This document shows, in pieces, positions 1 through 12,140 of a DNA stretch of 64,000 nucleotides. Numbering within the stretch: the first letter of the stretch is position 1; every line of letters starts with the position of its first letter. Where the stretch lies: the NCBI GenBank assembly GCA_905221605.1, contig CAJNDS010002085.1, positions 541,001-605,000 on the forward strand, given 5' to 3'. This DNA is from Symbiodinium natans (Eukaryota > Sar > Dinophyceae > Suessiales > Symbiodiniaceae). The position numbers and the translations under genes are program-made. The notes beneath the pieces were generated by a model. That model made no database searches, was not told where the DNA came from, and was given only the letters and a program-made list of their open reading frames with translations.

Positions 1-671
1 GGGGGGGGGGTGACCATATATATATATGCCCTTTTCATGGAGATCGGGGCTCCTAAACACGCCTGGCCACTGCTTTAAGGATGGGCGGTTTGATGCTGGT
101 TTGATCTACGACGCGGACTTAGAGAACCTGCAACGCCGCTTCAGCTGCTCCTTCCAGCCAATATCCTAGCTTTAATGGTGCGAAGACTCCGAAGACTACG
201 TGGGCAGCATCTGCTGCTACAGCTCTGTCTAGAGCAGCGCCTGTGGGGGGGGGGGGGGGGGTAGGGGTAGCACCAGGACCCAAACAGGAGCTGAAGCCAG
301 CATCAACTCAAGCCCAACAACCAGAAGGGGGGGGGGGGTCGGGGGGGGGATGGGTAACTGGCCTACCCACCCGCCCATTCCCACGCCGAGCAGGCCGGAA
401 TCTCTATGCAGCGTCCAGGGCGTTGATGGCACCACGCGTGTTTCAGCACGAGGGACTGATCCACACAGGAGTATGGACACAACCACTGCTGGAAAGATTG
501 ATCCACGTGGTGGTGTTGATTGTGAAGAAGTGTTGTCCAAAGGGTAGGGAATATGACTAGGGGTTCTTCTACAGTAAGGGTCCCTTTTGCGGAGAACACT
601 TGATATCCGGCTGGCCCTTCAAGACCCTCTGAAACATACAAATAAAGATCCTCCCCCAATGAGGGAAATTC
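1..671. other. No supported gene; G-homopolymer stretches
   Basis: The stretch opens with a G run, followed by a short TA repeat, and has G runs near 245-262 and 327-349. Several overlapping open frames exist on both strands. One minus frame (about 400-540) has a hydrophobic stretch with signal-peptide character, but start, splice sites and continuation cannot be fixed, so no gene is called. Confidence 0.4.
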
Positions 672-1034
672 TGCTAAACCCTAAACCCCAAACCCTAAAC
701 CCTAATTCGCAAGACGAGTGCCTTGAGCATCCGTCCAGGGTGCCCTAAGCTCTGAGGGTTCTGCACGCACTCTCAGCAGCAGGCTCAAGGGTTTGGGGTT
801 TAGGGTTTAGGGTTGCGGGTTCAGGGTTTGGGGTTTCGGGTTCAGGGTTCAGGGTTCAGGCTTCAGGGTTCAGGCTTCAGGGTTCAGGGTTCAGGGTTCA
901 GGGTTCAGGGTTCAGGGTGCAGGGTTTAGGGTTTAGGGTTTAGGGTTTAGGGTTTAGGGTTTAGGGTTTAGGGTTTAGGGTTTAGGGTTTAGGGTTTCGG
1001 GTTTCGGGTTTAGGGTTTAGGGTTTAGGGTTTAG
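672..1034. repeat. Interstitial telomeric arrays (CCCTAAA then TTTAGGG)
   Basis: A short CCCTAAA block at 675-706 is followed after about 80 bp by a long TTTAGGG array (786-1034). The first half of the long array is degenerate (TTCAGGG, TTTGGGG) and the second half nearly perfect. TTTAGGG is the telomere type known from dinoflagellates, chromerids and plants. The array borders the exon-like segment at 1052-1130. Confidence 0.95.
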
Positions 1035-1051
1035 GGGCCTCAACCCGAAAC

Positions 1052-1130
1052 CCCCCCTGGATCCCTCAGCCCCGCACTTGAAGTCTTCGAAGGGCACCGT
1101 CTCGCCTGCGGCCTCCGTCTCCTTCACCCT
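1052..1130 (-). CDS. Candidate internal exon between telomeric arrays
   Basis: On the minus strand an acceptor CAG|G at 1131 opens a frame reading VKETEAAGETVPFEDFKCGA with high GC at third positions. It ends at a possible GT donor (GTTTCGGG) that leads into the array below. The upstream array (1144-1210) ends about 15 bp before the acceptor. No domain is recognised. It may belong to the same gene as the exon at 1725-1824, which lies upstream on the same strand. The call rests on codon texture and splice sites only. Confidence 0.45.
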
Positions 1131-1143
1131 GCTGGAAGGTTCA

Positions 1144-1210
1144 TGGGTTTAGGGTTTAGGGTTTCGGGTTTGGGGTTTAAGGTTTAGGGTTTAGGGTTTA
1201 GGGTTTAGGG
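1144..1210. repeat. Interstitial telomeric array (TTTAGGG)
   Basis: About nine slightly degenerate TTTAGGG units between two exon-like segments, so a likely intron component. The 500 bp beyond it (to 1724) hold no gene I can support; a dispersed GACTCTCACA motif occurs near 1240. Confidence 0.9.
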
Positions 1211-1724
1211 CAGTTAGCAAAAATTTTGTTCTGTTTTGGACTCTCACAGCTAGCGCACGCGCAGGCCAGGCTCCAGAAGTTTCAAGTGAGCGAAAAGCGA
1301 CACATTGGCCATGAAGCATGCTCAAACTGTCCTCTCCAGCTCAACTAGCTAGCTAGCAGATTTACCAACAGTATACTACGATCACATCCACCCAAACAAT
1401 CTGAGCAGCAGCAGCTGGGAATATTCCTCCAGGTGTCATCCCCTCACTATCACACACATCCCCCAAGCAGAATAAGAAAGTACCGAGAACACGATTTAGA
1501 GCTCACTCTCCATGAACCTTCAACTCCACAGCCCCCTCCCAAGTGGGAAAGCGCCTATGCTGGTTGATGCAAAAGCAGCACATCCAAGTGTACCTGGGTG
1601 GAAGCTGGCTAGGGCCCTAGAGCTACCTGGTCTTCGATTTGGGGTTCGGAGGGGTTTTTTTGGCGCCTGCATAGCGTTCCTTGGTTTAGGGTTCAGGGCT
1701 TAGTTACTAAGTTTTTAGAACAGC

Positions 1725-1824
1725 CCCCAACACCTCCAGCCAGTATGTGCCCAGGCACGTTCGCTTTGGATCCAGGTTGGCGTCCCGGCAGTACTGCGCC
1801 AAGGTGTCCGTAATGTCACCCATC
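1725..1824 (-). CDS. Candidate internal exon, unknown protein
   Basis: Minus-strand acceptor CCCAG|GATGGG at 1825 opens a frame reading MGDITDTLAQYCRDANLDPK and on through RTCLGTYWLEVLG, ending at a GC donor (GCTGTTC). Two cysteines and balanced charged and aromatic residues look like real protein. GC donors and AG|G acceptors are characteristic of dinoflagellates. Family not recognised. Confidence 0.5.
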
Positions 1825-2320
1825 CTGGGCGCAGAGGCGCACGCCAACCCAAAAAAAAGTCCAAACATCGGAAATTTAGGCCCTGAGCCAACAACCCATC
1901 ATGGGGTTGCTAACTCTTTAGATGCTCAAGGACCTTTCCCGCCTTGGGGGCCCTACCTCTAACAATACCATTGCTGCGCTGGCGGCCTCGGGGCCCCCTC
2001 CCCGTCACGAAGGGTACAGACGGTGGGTGATCTGGAATAATGTACTAATATAAAGAAGAAAATACGAATCATAAAAATATCATAATTCTTCTCAAAAACC
2101 GATAGTAATACGAATAAGAACAACAACAATACGAGAACATGCAAGCATAGGCGAGGCGTGAGGCCTCGAGCAGCTAGGTAGCGGATTCGAACCTTGGTGT
2201 TACGTCGAAGCTGTCGGCAGACAGGGCGCTTGTAGCCCCAGGTGTAGCTAAGCATGAAGGACGCGCTCGCTGCCTCTCGCATTGTTTTTTGGGGAAGTTA
2301 AGGGCATCGAGTACCCCATA
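1825..2320. other. No gene seen
   Basis: Unique-looking sequence with an AT-rich part at 2035-2110. A GGATTCGAACC string near 2183 recalls a tRNA T-arm on minus, but flanking stems do not pair. Confidence 0.4.
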
Positions 2321-2321
2321 A

Positions 2322-2591
2322 AGCCTCTCTCTCTCTCTCTCTCTCGCTCTCTCTCTCTATCTCTCTATCTCTCTATCTCTCTATCTCTCTATCTCTCTAT
2401 CTCTCTATCTCTCCATCTCTCCATCTCTCTATCTCTCTATCTCTCCATCTCTCTATCTCTCTATCTCTCTATCTCTCTATCTCTCTATCTCTCTATCTCT
2501 CTATCTCTCTGTCTCTCTATCTCTCTATCTCTCTATCTCTCTATCTCTCTGTCTCTCTATCTCTCTATCTCTCTATCTCTCTATCTCTCTA

Positions 2592-2659
<68 letters not shown>

Positions 2660-2660
2660 C
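2322..2660. repeat. CT/CTAT microsatellite ending in TA repeat
   Basis: A 300-bp imperfect (CTCTAT)n and (CT)n tract passes into (TA)n. The serine/leucine open frame across it is an artefact of the repeat. Confidence 0.97.
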
Positions 2661-2719
2661 TCCCTCCTCCCTTCGCCCTATGCTCTCCATCTTGGTAGCG
2701 CCTACCCCACGCACCTCCT

Positions 2720-2847
2720 ACTTGGAGGTTCATGGTACTTATTAACCCAATTGTAACTGTACTTTCAACCCAATTATACCCATTTTGGGGGGACTAAAGG
2801 GGCTCATAAGTGAAGTAAAAGGAGGAGTTATCAGGACCATGAACTAA
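2720..2847. mobile_element. Small inverted-repeat element, family A copy 1
   Basis: Begins ACTTGGAGGTTCATGGTACT and ends in a decayed inverse (GGACCATGAACT). The interior has the family's CCCAATTGTAACTGTAC and CCCAATTATA segments. No coding capacity. MITE-like; compare the better copy at 37663-37790. Confidence 0.7.
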
Positions 2848-2952
2848 AAAAACCTGACACAACCTCATTCACTTCCCGGCTTCGCGCAGTGCATCCTACC
2901 CAGGCCACTAATCAAACCCCCCCCCTGAGTTTAGTGTTTATAAAGCTTTTTC

Positions 2953-3030
2953 TTGCCACCCGTCTAGCCACTCTCCGTGGGGCAACTGTAGAGAGAATGC
3001 CTTTTACAGGGTTTATGGTTTAGGGTCCCC
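2953..3030. repeat. Dispersed motif TTGCCACCCGTCTAGCCACT
   Basis: The same 20-bp core recurs at 20972, 38525 and 44095, each next to telomeric repeats, so it is a dispersed repeat of unknown nature. Confidence 0.6.
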
Positions 3031-3990
3031 CACCCTAAACAGAAAATCCCGCGCCTTATCCCCCCCAAATCTCTCTACTCTTTCGGGGCACTCCCCTCTC
3101 CCGCTCCCCGAGGCATAATGCGCCCCAGAGCCCTGCGCTGCAGCGCGCCCGGATGTGCTATGACACCAAGCAGACTGCGCACCAAAGGCGACCCCGATTC
3201 GACCGAACTTATCCCCTCTCTCTCCCCCTCCCTCTCTCTCGCTCTCGCTCACTCTTCCTTCCTTCCTGCGCACGGACCCCAGAAAGGGCTGACGGATCAA
3301 AAAACAAATAAGGGTCAAAAAACTAAGTATAAGCCGAACGGATCAAAAAAACACAATAAGGATCAAAAAATCACCCATCGTGGTAGTGGTGGTAGTGGCA
3401 GGAAAACCTTCTATTTTCTCATACTCCCACAAGAAAACCTCTATGTTCATGTTTTCATAGGAAATCCTCTTTTATCTCTATGTTTTCATCGCAAAACCTC
3501 TATTTGTCTGGCATGATGGATTTCAAACGGATTCTTTGAAGCAAGCTTGCATGGCTAAAGAGAAGCCGGTTATGCCCCACGCTTCTTCCTCCTTTTCTGC
3601 TTCCTCCCACCATCTCACTGCTCCTCCTCCCATGCATCCCGAAGGTGGTGTTGCTGGCTCTGATGCGGCTTGTGTCTGCTCGAGGCTTGCCGGCGGTGTC
3701 CCATCCTCTGCTTCCGTTTCTGTCCCCCCGCTGGCGGTGTCTGCTGCGCTGTGTTGTTTGAGTTTGGGCTGGTTGGTAACGAGGGGGCTGGTGCTCGGTC
3801 AGTGACGCCACCTCGCCGTTGTCTGTTGCGGGATCTGCTAGAATCTGCTAGAATTTCCAGAGCTCTGAGGATGCGCGAGGTTGCTTCCTGGAGGTGTCTT
3901 GCACCTGCTGTCGGTCGCGTGGCATGCCTGGGCGTCGGTCGCGACGGTGCGCCTGTCTCGCGAGCATATGAATTACTGTGAGCTCGCGAT
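3031..3990. other. No supported gene
   Basis: Contains a CT-rich tract (3211-3260), A-rich GGATCAAAAAA repeats (3293-3375) and imperfect GAAAACCTCTATTTTC repeats (3398-3508). Open frames on both strands overlap here without splice context or a recognisable domain. Confidence 0.4.
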
Positions 3991-4570
3991 CATATAATAA
4001 AGGTGTGAATGAAGTGAACGAAGTCAATTGCAAAGAAGTGAAACGAATGCGCGAATTGAATGAGAGAACGCAGTGAGCACAAAAAACCTTTTGAAGTAGT
4101 ATCAAAAATGGGGCTTTATTAAATATTATGTGTCAGTAAGATTCCTCAAGGCAAAACTTAATGGGCTAGAAAACGAAATACCAGAAGACACGAAAATATT
4201 ATTAAAAGAGCGCACGACTCTTCGTACACACACCGCCATTCACAGTACTTTCACGCGGTAACACCTGGACGAACTGAACGGGAAAGGGTGAACACGCAAG
4301 GCATGAATGGTACGTCCTAAAGGTGAATCATAAGGTGAATGGAATGATGAACGAAGTGAAGAGAGAAGTGAACGCACGGCAACGAAGTGAATGCAATGAA
4401 CAAACCGCGCGTGCATTATTAATTAGTGCTATTCGCTCGCAGGCTAATATAATACGAAAACTACTAACAGTGCATATCATTTATGATAAAATACAAAAAC
4501 CGCTTGAAACAAAAGATTATGTAATTAAATTTGTACCGCGAGTTTACATTATGTTCATTGATTTGCTCAC
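3990..4570. repeat. AT-rich tract with GAAGTGAA-type words
   Basis: Words such as GAATGAAGTGAACGAAGT recur at 4006-4060, 4325-4395 and again far away at 50820-50875. Base composition is lower in GC than the surroundings. No coding evidence; possibly an old non-coding element next to the 3' end of the pseudogene. Confidence 0.5.
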
Positions 4571-4574
4571 GGGC

Positions 4575-5454
4575 TAGAATAACAAGGTGTGAATTACAAC
4601 GAACTCCATGAATGAACCTGCAAATCGGGCTAGAAAATAATATAACTTGCGCAGAATGAACATGCGCCATAGCTCCTCAGCGCTGCGTTGTCGTTGGCGC
4701 TTTGGAAGTTTCTCTGATGGCTTGCCGAGAGGACCACCCGGGAGTTGCCTGCCCAGAGCGCCACGGGCAAGCGATCGAAGTCTGCCAAGCACAGAAGCTT
4801 GGGGCAACTTGTCGATCATGTCCTGCCAAGTGGCCTGGCGGCTTGCCCAAGAGTTTTGCCCCTGGCCAAGGCGATCATCGGGCGTGTCTGCATCCTGGGT
4901 CCGCTTCCGCTTTGCTGCGATGTTTGGCGAGCAATGCACCTCCAGGATGCTGACGCTGAAGCCAGCCTTTCGAGCCTCTTCCCACACGCTCTTTGTCAAG
5001 AGCTTTGTTCCGTCGGCAATGACCAGACGAACACTAGCTTGCCACAAGTTTTCGCAGCAGTGAAGCACATGCTGCAACTGCTCCCCAGTGAAGGCAGTCG
5101 CACCCATCCAGCATGTTCAAGTGCATCTGCGCCGCGTCTACATCCTTGAAGCGCCCGAAAACGACCACTCCGCCAGATGGAGTTTGGGCGTGGAGCCAGG
5201 CTGCTGCGCCAGTGCCCCGGCCTGCAGCACTGCCCGGCTTCCAGAAGGTGATTATTTCTCGCACGAAGGTCGTGACGATAGCGGGTTTTTAGGATATCAA
5301 TGTGCGCCATGCAGCTCAGACCGCGGCGGCTTTCGTTTTCGTTCCAGATCAGCCAGCGGATCACGTAGCAAAACCAGAAAAGCTGGCGTTGCGGTGGTTC
5401 GGGCGCTGGCTCATTGTAAATGGGAGATGGGGGGTTGCGGTCCTCCCCCTTCAT
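4575..5454 (-). pseudogene. Frameshifted retrogene-like pseudogene, unknown family
   Basis: On minus an ATG at 5454-5452 opens a frame (MKGEDRNPPSPIYNEPAPEP...). It must shift near 5285 at a run of A and C (after HIDILK, continuing PAIVTTFVREIITFWKP) and again near 5100 (after HLNMLDG, continuing ATAFTGEQLQHVLHCCENL). The joined pieces give one coherent protein of about 290 residues with no domain I recognise. Two frame breaks indicate a pseudogene, unless the assembly is wrong there. No intron is visible, and a spliced-leader relic lies 40 bp upstream of the ATG, so it probably arose from a reverse-transcribed mRNA. A poly(A) tail is not evident; the 3' side runs into an AT-rich tract. Confidence 0.6.
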
Positions 5455-5493
5455 GCTCGTGATACCAGCTGACTGGGGAAGGGCTGGAAAGGG

Positions 5494-5510
5494 CTTGAGC
5501 AAAATGGCTG
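5494..5510 (-). other. Relict dinoflagellate spliced leader
   Basis: Minus strand reads AGCCATTTTGCTCAAG (with one extra 5' base). It matches the 3' part of the conserved dinoflagellate spliced leader (AGCCATTTTGGCTCAAG) with a single missing G. It is followed by 39 bp and then the ATG of the pseudogene, the layout of a mature trans-spliced mRNA copied back into DNA. One deletion leaves some room for chance. Confidence 0.6.
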
Positions 5511-5612
5511 TCTCCCTCTCCCTCTCTCTCTCTCTCTTTCTCGCTCTCTCTGTCTTTCTCGCTCTCTCTGTCTTTCTCGCTCTCTCTGTCTCTCGCTATC
5601 TCTCGCTCTCGC
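5511..5612. repeat. CT-rich low-complexity tract
   Basis: (CTCTCT)n with repeated GTCTTTCTCGCTCTCT units of about 17 bp; arginine/glutamate frames on minus are artefacts. Confidence 0.95.
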
Positions 5613-5776
5613 CAAACCTCGGTGCAAGACTCTTTTGCAGCCTCTTGACACCCTGTTTTTGAGGAGGACCGCCAAGCTGCAGCCACAGGACTGATGCGAA
5701 TGTCTCTCGTTTATAACCCAAACCATGAACAAAAAACCTCCTACTGTACGTACTGAAGTGGCCTCAAGCCGTGCCG

Positions 5777-6114
5777 AAACCCTAAACCCTAAACCCTAAA
5801 CCCTAAACCCTAAACCCTGACCCCTAAACCCTAAACCCTAAACCCTAGCCCTAAACCCTAAACCCTAAACCCCTAAGCCCCAAACGGCGCAGGGGTGGTC
5901 GGGTCTCCTGGTCCGCGCCCGCGAGGCAGTCCACGTAGGCGGCTCCTGGCCTGCGCTTGTACCCGGTTTTTCGGGTCGTACTTGGGGTGTAGGGGTTTAG
6001 GGTTTAGGGTTTAGGGTTTAGGGTTTAGGGTTTAGGGTTTAGGGCTTAGGGTTTAGGGTTTAGGGTTTAGGGTTTAGGGTTTAGGGTCTAGGGTCTAGGG
6101 TTTAAGGCTTAGGG
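5777..6114. repeat. Two opposed telomeric arrays around a 110-bp island
   Basis: CCCTAAA units at 5777-5883 and TTTAGGG units at 5993-6114 face each other across a GC-rich island. The island is open on minus (for example YDPKNRVQAQARSRLRGLPR), but its frame cannot be fixed, so it is only a possible exon. Confidence 0.9.
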
Positions 6115-6117
6115 TTT

Positions 6118-6172
6118 CTTGGAGGTTCATGGTACTAACCTAAATAACCCGATAATATGGGGGCCCGTTCTA
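6118..6172. mobile_element. Family A inverted-repeat element, 5' fragment
   Basis: Starts CTTGGAGGTTCATGGTACTA and keeps only the first third of family A; the 3' terminus is missing. Confidence 0.5.
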
Positions 6173-7040
6173 ATTGGGCTAGCGGCTAGAAGTATCCAAG
6201 TGTAAGCGGGGGTTCAGGGTTTGTTTCTTGCCACAAGCTCCACGGACAGCAGCAGGAGGATTCATGGTTTAAGGTTTAGGGCTCAAGGTTTGGGATTGCT
6301 GCTGTGGGGTTAGGGTTTAGGGCTTACAGTAGGGTTCAAGGTTTCAGGGCTTAGGGTGTCTCGGCAGTCATTCCCATGGGGCGGCCTCCAGGGGCCTCTG
6401 CACGTTTAGGCATTGCATGGGGCTCATCTCCTCGAACCCCAGTTCTCTCAATATACTTCGTTGAGGGGTTCGTCTTCTACTCTTTTCTGAACCCGGACTT
6501 GCATTCTACACCCTAAACCCTCAGGCAGCCTCAGAAACAGAGTAGGTCGCCAAGAAGAGGACCAGAACTCAGAACAACCCCCATACAAGCAACCTCACTC
6601 AACTGGACTGAGTTGCAGAGTCCCAAATCTCTGGTTCTGAGGCTGCCTAACGTGCAAAAACACACCTTTTCTCTGCCAAGGCCGCTGCCAAGGTGCTACT
6701 GGACAGCTGCACGGAGAGCCCTCAGACACACCTTCATGACACCCTACAGCGCCTACGCCGGACCTCCAAGTAGTTGCGCAGCATCCCCCAAGGAAAGACC
6801 CGTCGCAGGGCACGGAGAAATCCGCATCTCAGATCATCCCATCAGGATGCGGCACAATGCTCGGTGAGCAAGTCGTCTGTTGTGCAGGGGGCCGCTGCGC
6901 GACTCCTCCTCGGCATGAGGGCGGGTGCTTGTGGGAGGTGTGACCAAGATGTTAGTTTGCAGTTGCTGGAATATGATGCAGATAGGGCTGTTGCTACCGA
7001 ATGTTGCTTTAGGCGTGTGGGCCCAGGACTTCACGATGCG
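6173..7040. other. Mostly non-coding; weak plus-strand coding signal at 6670-6860
   Basis: At 6670-6860 one plus frame reads AAAKVLLDSCTESPQTHL and continues after a frame change as KDPSQGTEKSASQIIPSG. The GT...AG segment between the pieces is only 23 bp, too short for an ordinary intron, so the call stays open. The remainder has degenerate TTTAGGG units (6270-6350) and no gene. Confidence 0.3.
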
Positions 7041-7044
7041 GCGC

Positions 7045-7180
7045 CATGTGTGTGTGTGTGTATGTATGTATGTATATATATATATATATATACTTGCGTG
7101 GTTTCCATCCTTGATCATCTGGCCGATAGCCTGTCTGATCTGGGAACGTCGATGCCATATACATATATATATATAGCATG
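7045..7180. repeat. GT/TA microsatellites
   Basis: (GT)n, (GTAT)n and (AT)n at 7047-7092 and (AT)n at 7160-7176. Confidence 0.95.
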
Positions 7181-8042
7181 TTGATGTCATGATATGATTA
7201 TACCAGAAATTGTATGAATAATTGAGTATTAACATAGTACTATATTACTATATAATCTAAATTACCAGGCCTCAGCCTCCCACGCGTTCTGGGAGTGCGG
7301 TCGCCACGGTCGTTTCGGTGCGCAGCTCAGGTCCCCAGTGGCCCTCGGTTTTGGGTTGAGGCTTTAGGGCTTAGGATGTAAGGTTTAGGGTTTAGGGTTA
7401 GGGTTAGGGTTAGGGCTTGTCCCGCGCCTGCACAAGAACATCTCACGAAGATACGGGAGAGACAGAAAGCGAGAGAGAGAGAGAGACGGGGAGGCAACAT
7501 TTGGCTCAACCCCACATGGGCCATGGGGGGCGGGGGGGGGGGGGTTAACTAAAGCTTGGTCGTGTTTTCTTTGCTTTTCTGTTTTACGGAATTAGGCGAC
7601 CCTCTGAGGCACAGAACTAATTGATGCCCTTTTTCGAGTTCGACTGACACCGATCTTCTCCTGTAGACTCTCCTACGAGTCTTTGTCGGGATCGTAGGGG
7701 TGTCTAGTTCGTGACATCCCGACCGAAGTTGGCAGGACCTAGACTTGAAGACTTCTTTTCTACGTAGGGCTTAGGAATGTTTAGGATAAAGGGCTTTGGG
7801 TAGAAAGGGATAAGAGAACCTTAAAACTTTTTGTTCTGCCACACTACTGAAGCCAACCGAGTAGCAACCGAAAAACCACCTAGAACAATCCAATAAGCGG
7901 ACTTCCGAAGGCCATTCTCGAAGGCCCAGACAGTCTGCAAGGCCCTGACGTTCGGAGTGGAGCTACCAAAACTCCCCGAAACCCTGAAACCTTGAAGCCT
8001 CTCTCTTTCCCCCCTCTGGTCCCGCTCCACGAACCCTCAGTT
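7181..8042. other. No gene seen
   Basis: Contains a short TTTAGGG/TTAGGG array (7380-7413), a GA tract (7470-7488) and a G/C run (7525-7544). No supported coding. Confidence 0.45.
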
Positions 8043-8128
8043 GGGGGTTTACGAAAATAGGGGACCCCTAAAATAGACCCACAAATCATAGGATTCCCTT
8101 ACAATAAGATACCCCCAATGTCAGGAAC
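8043..8128. mobile_element. Family D inverted-repeat element (8.0 kb copy)
   Basis: Starts GGGTTTACGAAAATAGGGGA and has the family interior (ACCCCTAAAATAGACCC, ATAGGATTCCCTTACAATAA). Its 3' end is decayed. No coding capacity. Confidence 0.65.
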
Positions 8129-9540
8129 CACCAGTTCTGTTTTGCGGTGCAAAAGGGGTTTAGCGTTTGGGGCCGGTGCCCGCGCCGGTTGGGAACGCTC
8201 AGGTTTTGTTTCTGGTTCTGGTGGGGTTGGGGCGTTACCCAAACCTTTTGACCCCCAAGCCTTGGCCCCTGAAGCCTCAACCCCGACGCCTTGAAACCCT
8301 ATTCAGCCCTTTCACCCCTTTTATTTTTGGAACCCGTGCTGAGGCCGAGGCGTGTGATGGGGAAAGTGTCTGCACCCCTAAAGCCTCCAAACCTTTTCCG
8401 CTCAAACCCTGTCACCCCGAAAGCGGCCCAGTCTCATCGTTTCGTCAGCTCACACGCAAGTTCTCGGTCAGGAGGGGGAGTATCTCGCCTCAGCAACTGA
8501 AGCTTTTATCATGGTGCAAAGATGGTTTGCATCTTGTTTTGTGAGCGTTGTTTGGCTTTTAACGTAGGCAAAGGTTTAGGCGTAAAGCTTCATCTATTTT
8601 TTATGTGGCCTAGCCCAAATAAGGAAAATACAAAATGTCCCAAAATCCAACCTAGAATTCTCTGAGCTTTGTTCTAAAAGGCTCCTTGTTTTTTGCTGCG
8701 TGGCCCTCCATGCCCAGACTGAGCCTGGTCTGCCTTAGGGTTTAGGGTTTAAGGTCATGCCCACGCCAGACAAAACCAGATTTACTTTTTTGTAGACACG
8801 CTGCCCTCCCAACAAACCACCAAACTTTAAATCGACACCAGAAGCTTTTTCGATCTTTTCAGAAAGTAACTCATAGGGAATAGGGGGATGTTTCATAGAG
8901 TATTAGGCCGAAGGGGGTGCAACAAACAAGGCGTGCCACGTAACTACCAAGGTAACATGCTCAAGTGGACTACCATGGAAAATTTCCCAGAGGTCCGTAC
9001 AACCATTTCTCTGCATCAAGGAGGCGTTCCCTCTGCGGCGGCGACATGTCAAAGACCGTAAACCGGAAACCCCACACCTTAGAACCCGCACTCAAGGCAC
9101 CTCAAGACTGGAACGAGCTGCGGGCGCTGCCTCGAAATTTTTTCAAGATCGCAACAAAAAATAGTTTTTGGATACTCCCCGCCCCCCCCCAAACAGCTCA
9201 AACTCCGACCCTGCTTGACAGGGAAAGACCTCCCTGAGCCTCGTGGAGTCATGTCTGTTCTCAAAATTCACACAATCACTCCTGGGGGGTTGATATTCTC
9301 TTAGGGTAGTTACATGGTCCTTCCATCTGGGGACCATGGAAAAACAGGGGGACCCCCGTACATACCCCTTACCGGGACTCCGGTGGCTCTTCGGGGCATC
9401 CTCTGGGAATTGGAGGGTTTTAGTGTGTTGGGTTTAGCTTTAAAAAGGACCCGAAGAGGGAGGGACCCTAAGGCCTAAACCCCCAAACTCCTCAAGCCTA
9501 CAGGAAAGCCCTTTTGAACCCAACCCTCAACTCTGAATCC
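8129..9540. other. No gene seen
   Basis: Scattered single telomere-like units and short open frames without splice context. I see no domain, RNA gene or ordered repeat. Confidence 0.4.
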
Positions 9541-9661
9541 CTTCTGTCTCTCTCCCTCTCTCTCGCGACGTCCAAAGTTTGGTCGGAGTGAAAACGTCCC
9601 CACCTGCCCCCACCCGCCTCAGCGACAAACAAATCCCTTCTGTCTCTCTCTCCCTCTCTCC

Positions 9662-9734
<73 letters not shown>

Positions 9735-9862
9735 CGCCCTCCCAGGTGAGGGGAGCCGCCAAGAAGGGCGCGCGAGTCCACCGAGTCAGTTGGCATGTGA
9801 AAACGTGGGTGGGAGGTAAAATGTGTCTCTCTCTCTCTCTCTTTCTCTCTGTCTCTCTCACC
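9541..9862. repeat. CT microsatellites
   Basis: Short (CT)n blocks at 9541-9563, about 9637-9731 (near perfect) and 9823-9860. Arg/Glu frames on minus are artefacts. Confidence 0.95.
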
Positions 9863-10499
9863 CCCACCCTCAACCCCTCTTAAACCAAGACCCCAAACCC
9901 TCAACCCCTACACCCCCAAAATCCAGACTCGCCGAGGTCAGGGCATGGGCGCATAACCCCGTGGTGCACGGGCATCCGCGGTATCGACTGGAAGGCCTTG
10001 GGTAGCAGGGCTTCGGGTTGAGGAGATCAGGAGATCAGGGGGTTTAGGGTTTAGCGTTTAGGTTTCAGGGGCCACAAGAAATGACACAAAAAGGGTTTAG
10101 GGTCGGATGGTCTCTCATGGTGACACGGGTTTAAGGTTTTCGGCTTAGGGCTGAGGGCTTACACATAAGGGACGACTCATGGATCATTAGGGCCTGTTGA
10201 GGGGATACAAGGGGGCGCCCATGGGGCTTGTTCAGGTGTACTTAGGGTTTGAGCTTAGCGGAGCCGGATGTGTCCAGAGGGTGCAGAAGCAATCAGATAG
10301 CCTCTGAAATCCCACCCCCAGAACTCGAAGAAGCCTTCGAAACCCCCATCTTACAACAGACTTCTTCAGAAACCCCCAAAACCCAAAACCCTGTCTCAAA
10401 GCCCTTTTGCATCCAGGTCTCCAAGAAGCCAGCCGGGTTAGATGTACAGTTTCTCAAGCCCGGGTGCACACGCAGCAGCCACAGCAATCGTGGCTACAA

Positions 10500-10965
10500 G
10501 ACAAAAACCCTAAACCCCAAAAACCCTAAATCCCAAAAACCCTAAATCCCCTAAACCCTCCATCAACTCTCTCTCACCCAAACCCTTCCCCCCTCCCTAC
10601 CCCTCCCACCCTCTACCCTAAACCCTAAACCCCAAACCCTAAACCCTAGACCCTAAACCCTTAACCCTGAACCCCAAACCCTAAACCCTAAACCCTGAAC
10701 CCCAAACCCTAACCCTCCCAACCCCCAGAAGACCCAGCCAAGCTGCTGCTGGCCTCACCTGGGCTCGGCTCGCAGGTGTTGAGTTTCGACTCTCACAATG
10801 GCACAAAGGTTTCGGGCTTAGGGTTTAGGGTTGAGGGTTTAGGGTTTAGGGTTTAGGGTTTAGGGTTTAGGGTTTAGGGAAAAGGGTTTAGGGTTTAGGG
10901 GAAAAGGGGTTTAGGGTTTAGGGTTTAGGGTTTAGGGTTTAGGGAAAGGGGTTTAGGGTTTAGGG
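10500..10965. repeat. Opposed telomeric arrays, CCCTAAA then TTTAGGG
   Basis: CCCTAAA units at 10506-10560 and 10614-10712, then TTTAGGG units at 10812-10965, some broken by AAAAGGG or GGGGAAAA inserts. Between them (10727-10772) a plus frame reads EDPAKLLLASPGLGSQ and ends CAG|GTGTTGAG, a possible micro-exon. The 640 bp before this feature contain no supported gene. Confidence 0.9.
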
Positions 10966-12015
<1,050 letters not shown>

Positions 12016-12059
12016 TGGGTGGGTCGTGTTCTTTCTTTTTTGCTTGCTTGCTTGTTTGT

Positions 12060-12140
12060 TCGTTCAACTCCAGCTGGCAGAAGCCCTGCCTGCGTGGAGC
12101 CATCCGGCCACAGCTGCAACGCGGTGTTGGCCCGTCCCTG
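12060..12140 (-). CDS. Possible downstream exon of the 13-15 kb gene
   Basis: After a minus acceptor CCCAG|G near 12141 the sequence is open in two frames; one reads TALQLWPDGSTQAGLLPAG. It lies downstream of the exon at 12684-12936 on the same strand. Frame and membership are uncertain. Confidence 0.3.

Noticed and set aside
2170-2200. GGATTCGAACC as a tRNA T-arm
   Set aside because: The T-stem does not pair and no anticodon arm is present.
2282-2698. 138-residue Ser/Leu frame
   Set aside because: CT/CTAT microsatellite translation.
7486-7508. Second spliced-leader relic (CAACATTTGGCTCAAC)
   Set aside because: Several mismatches including the last base, and no reading frame behind it.
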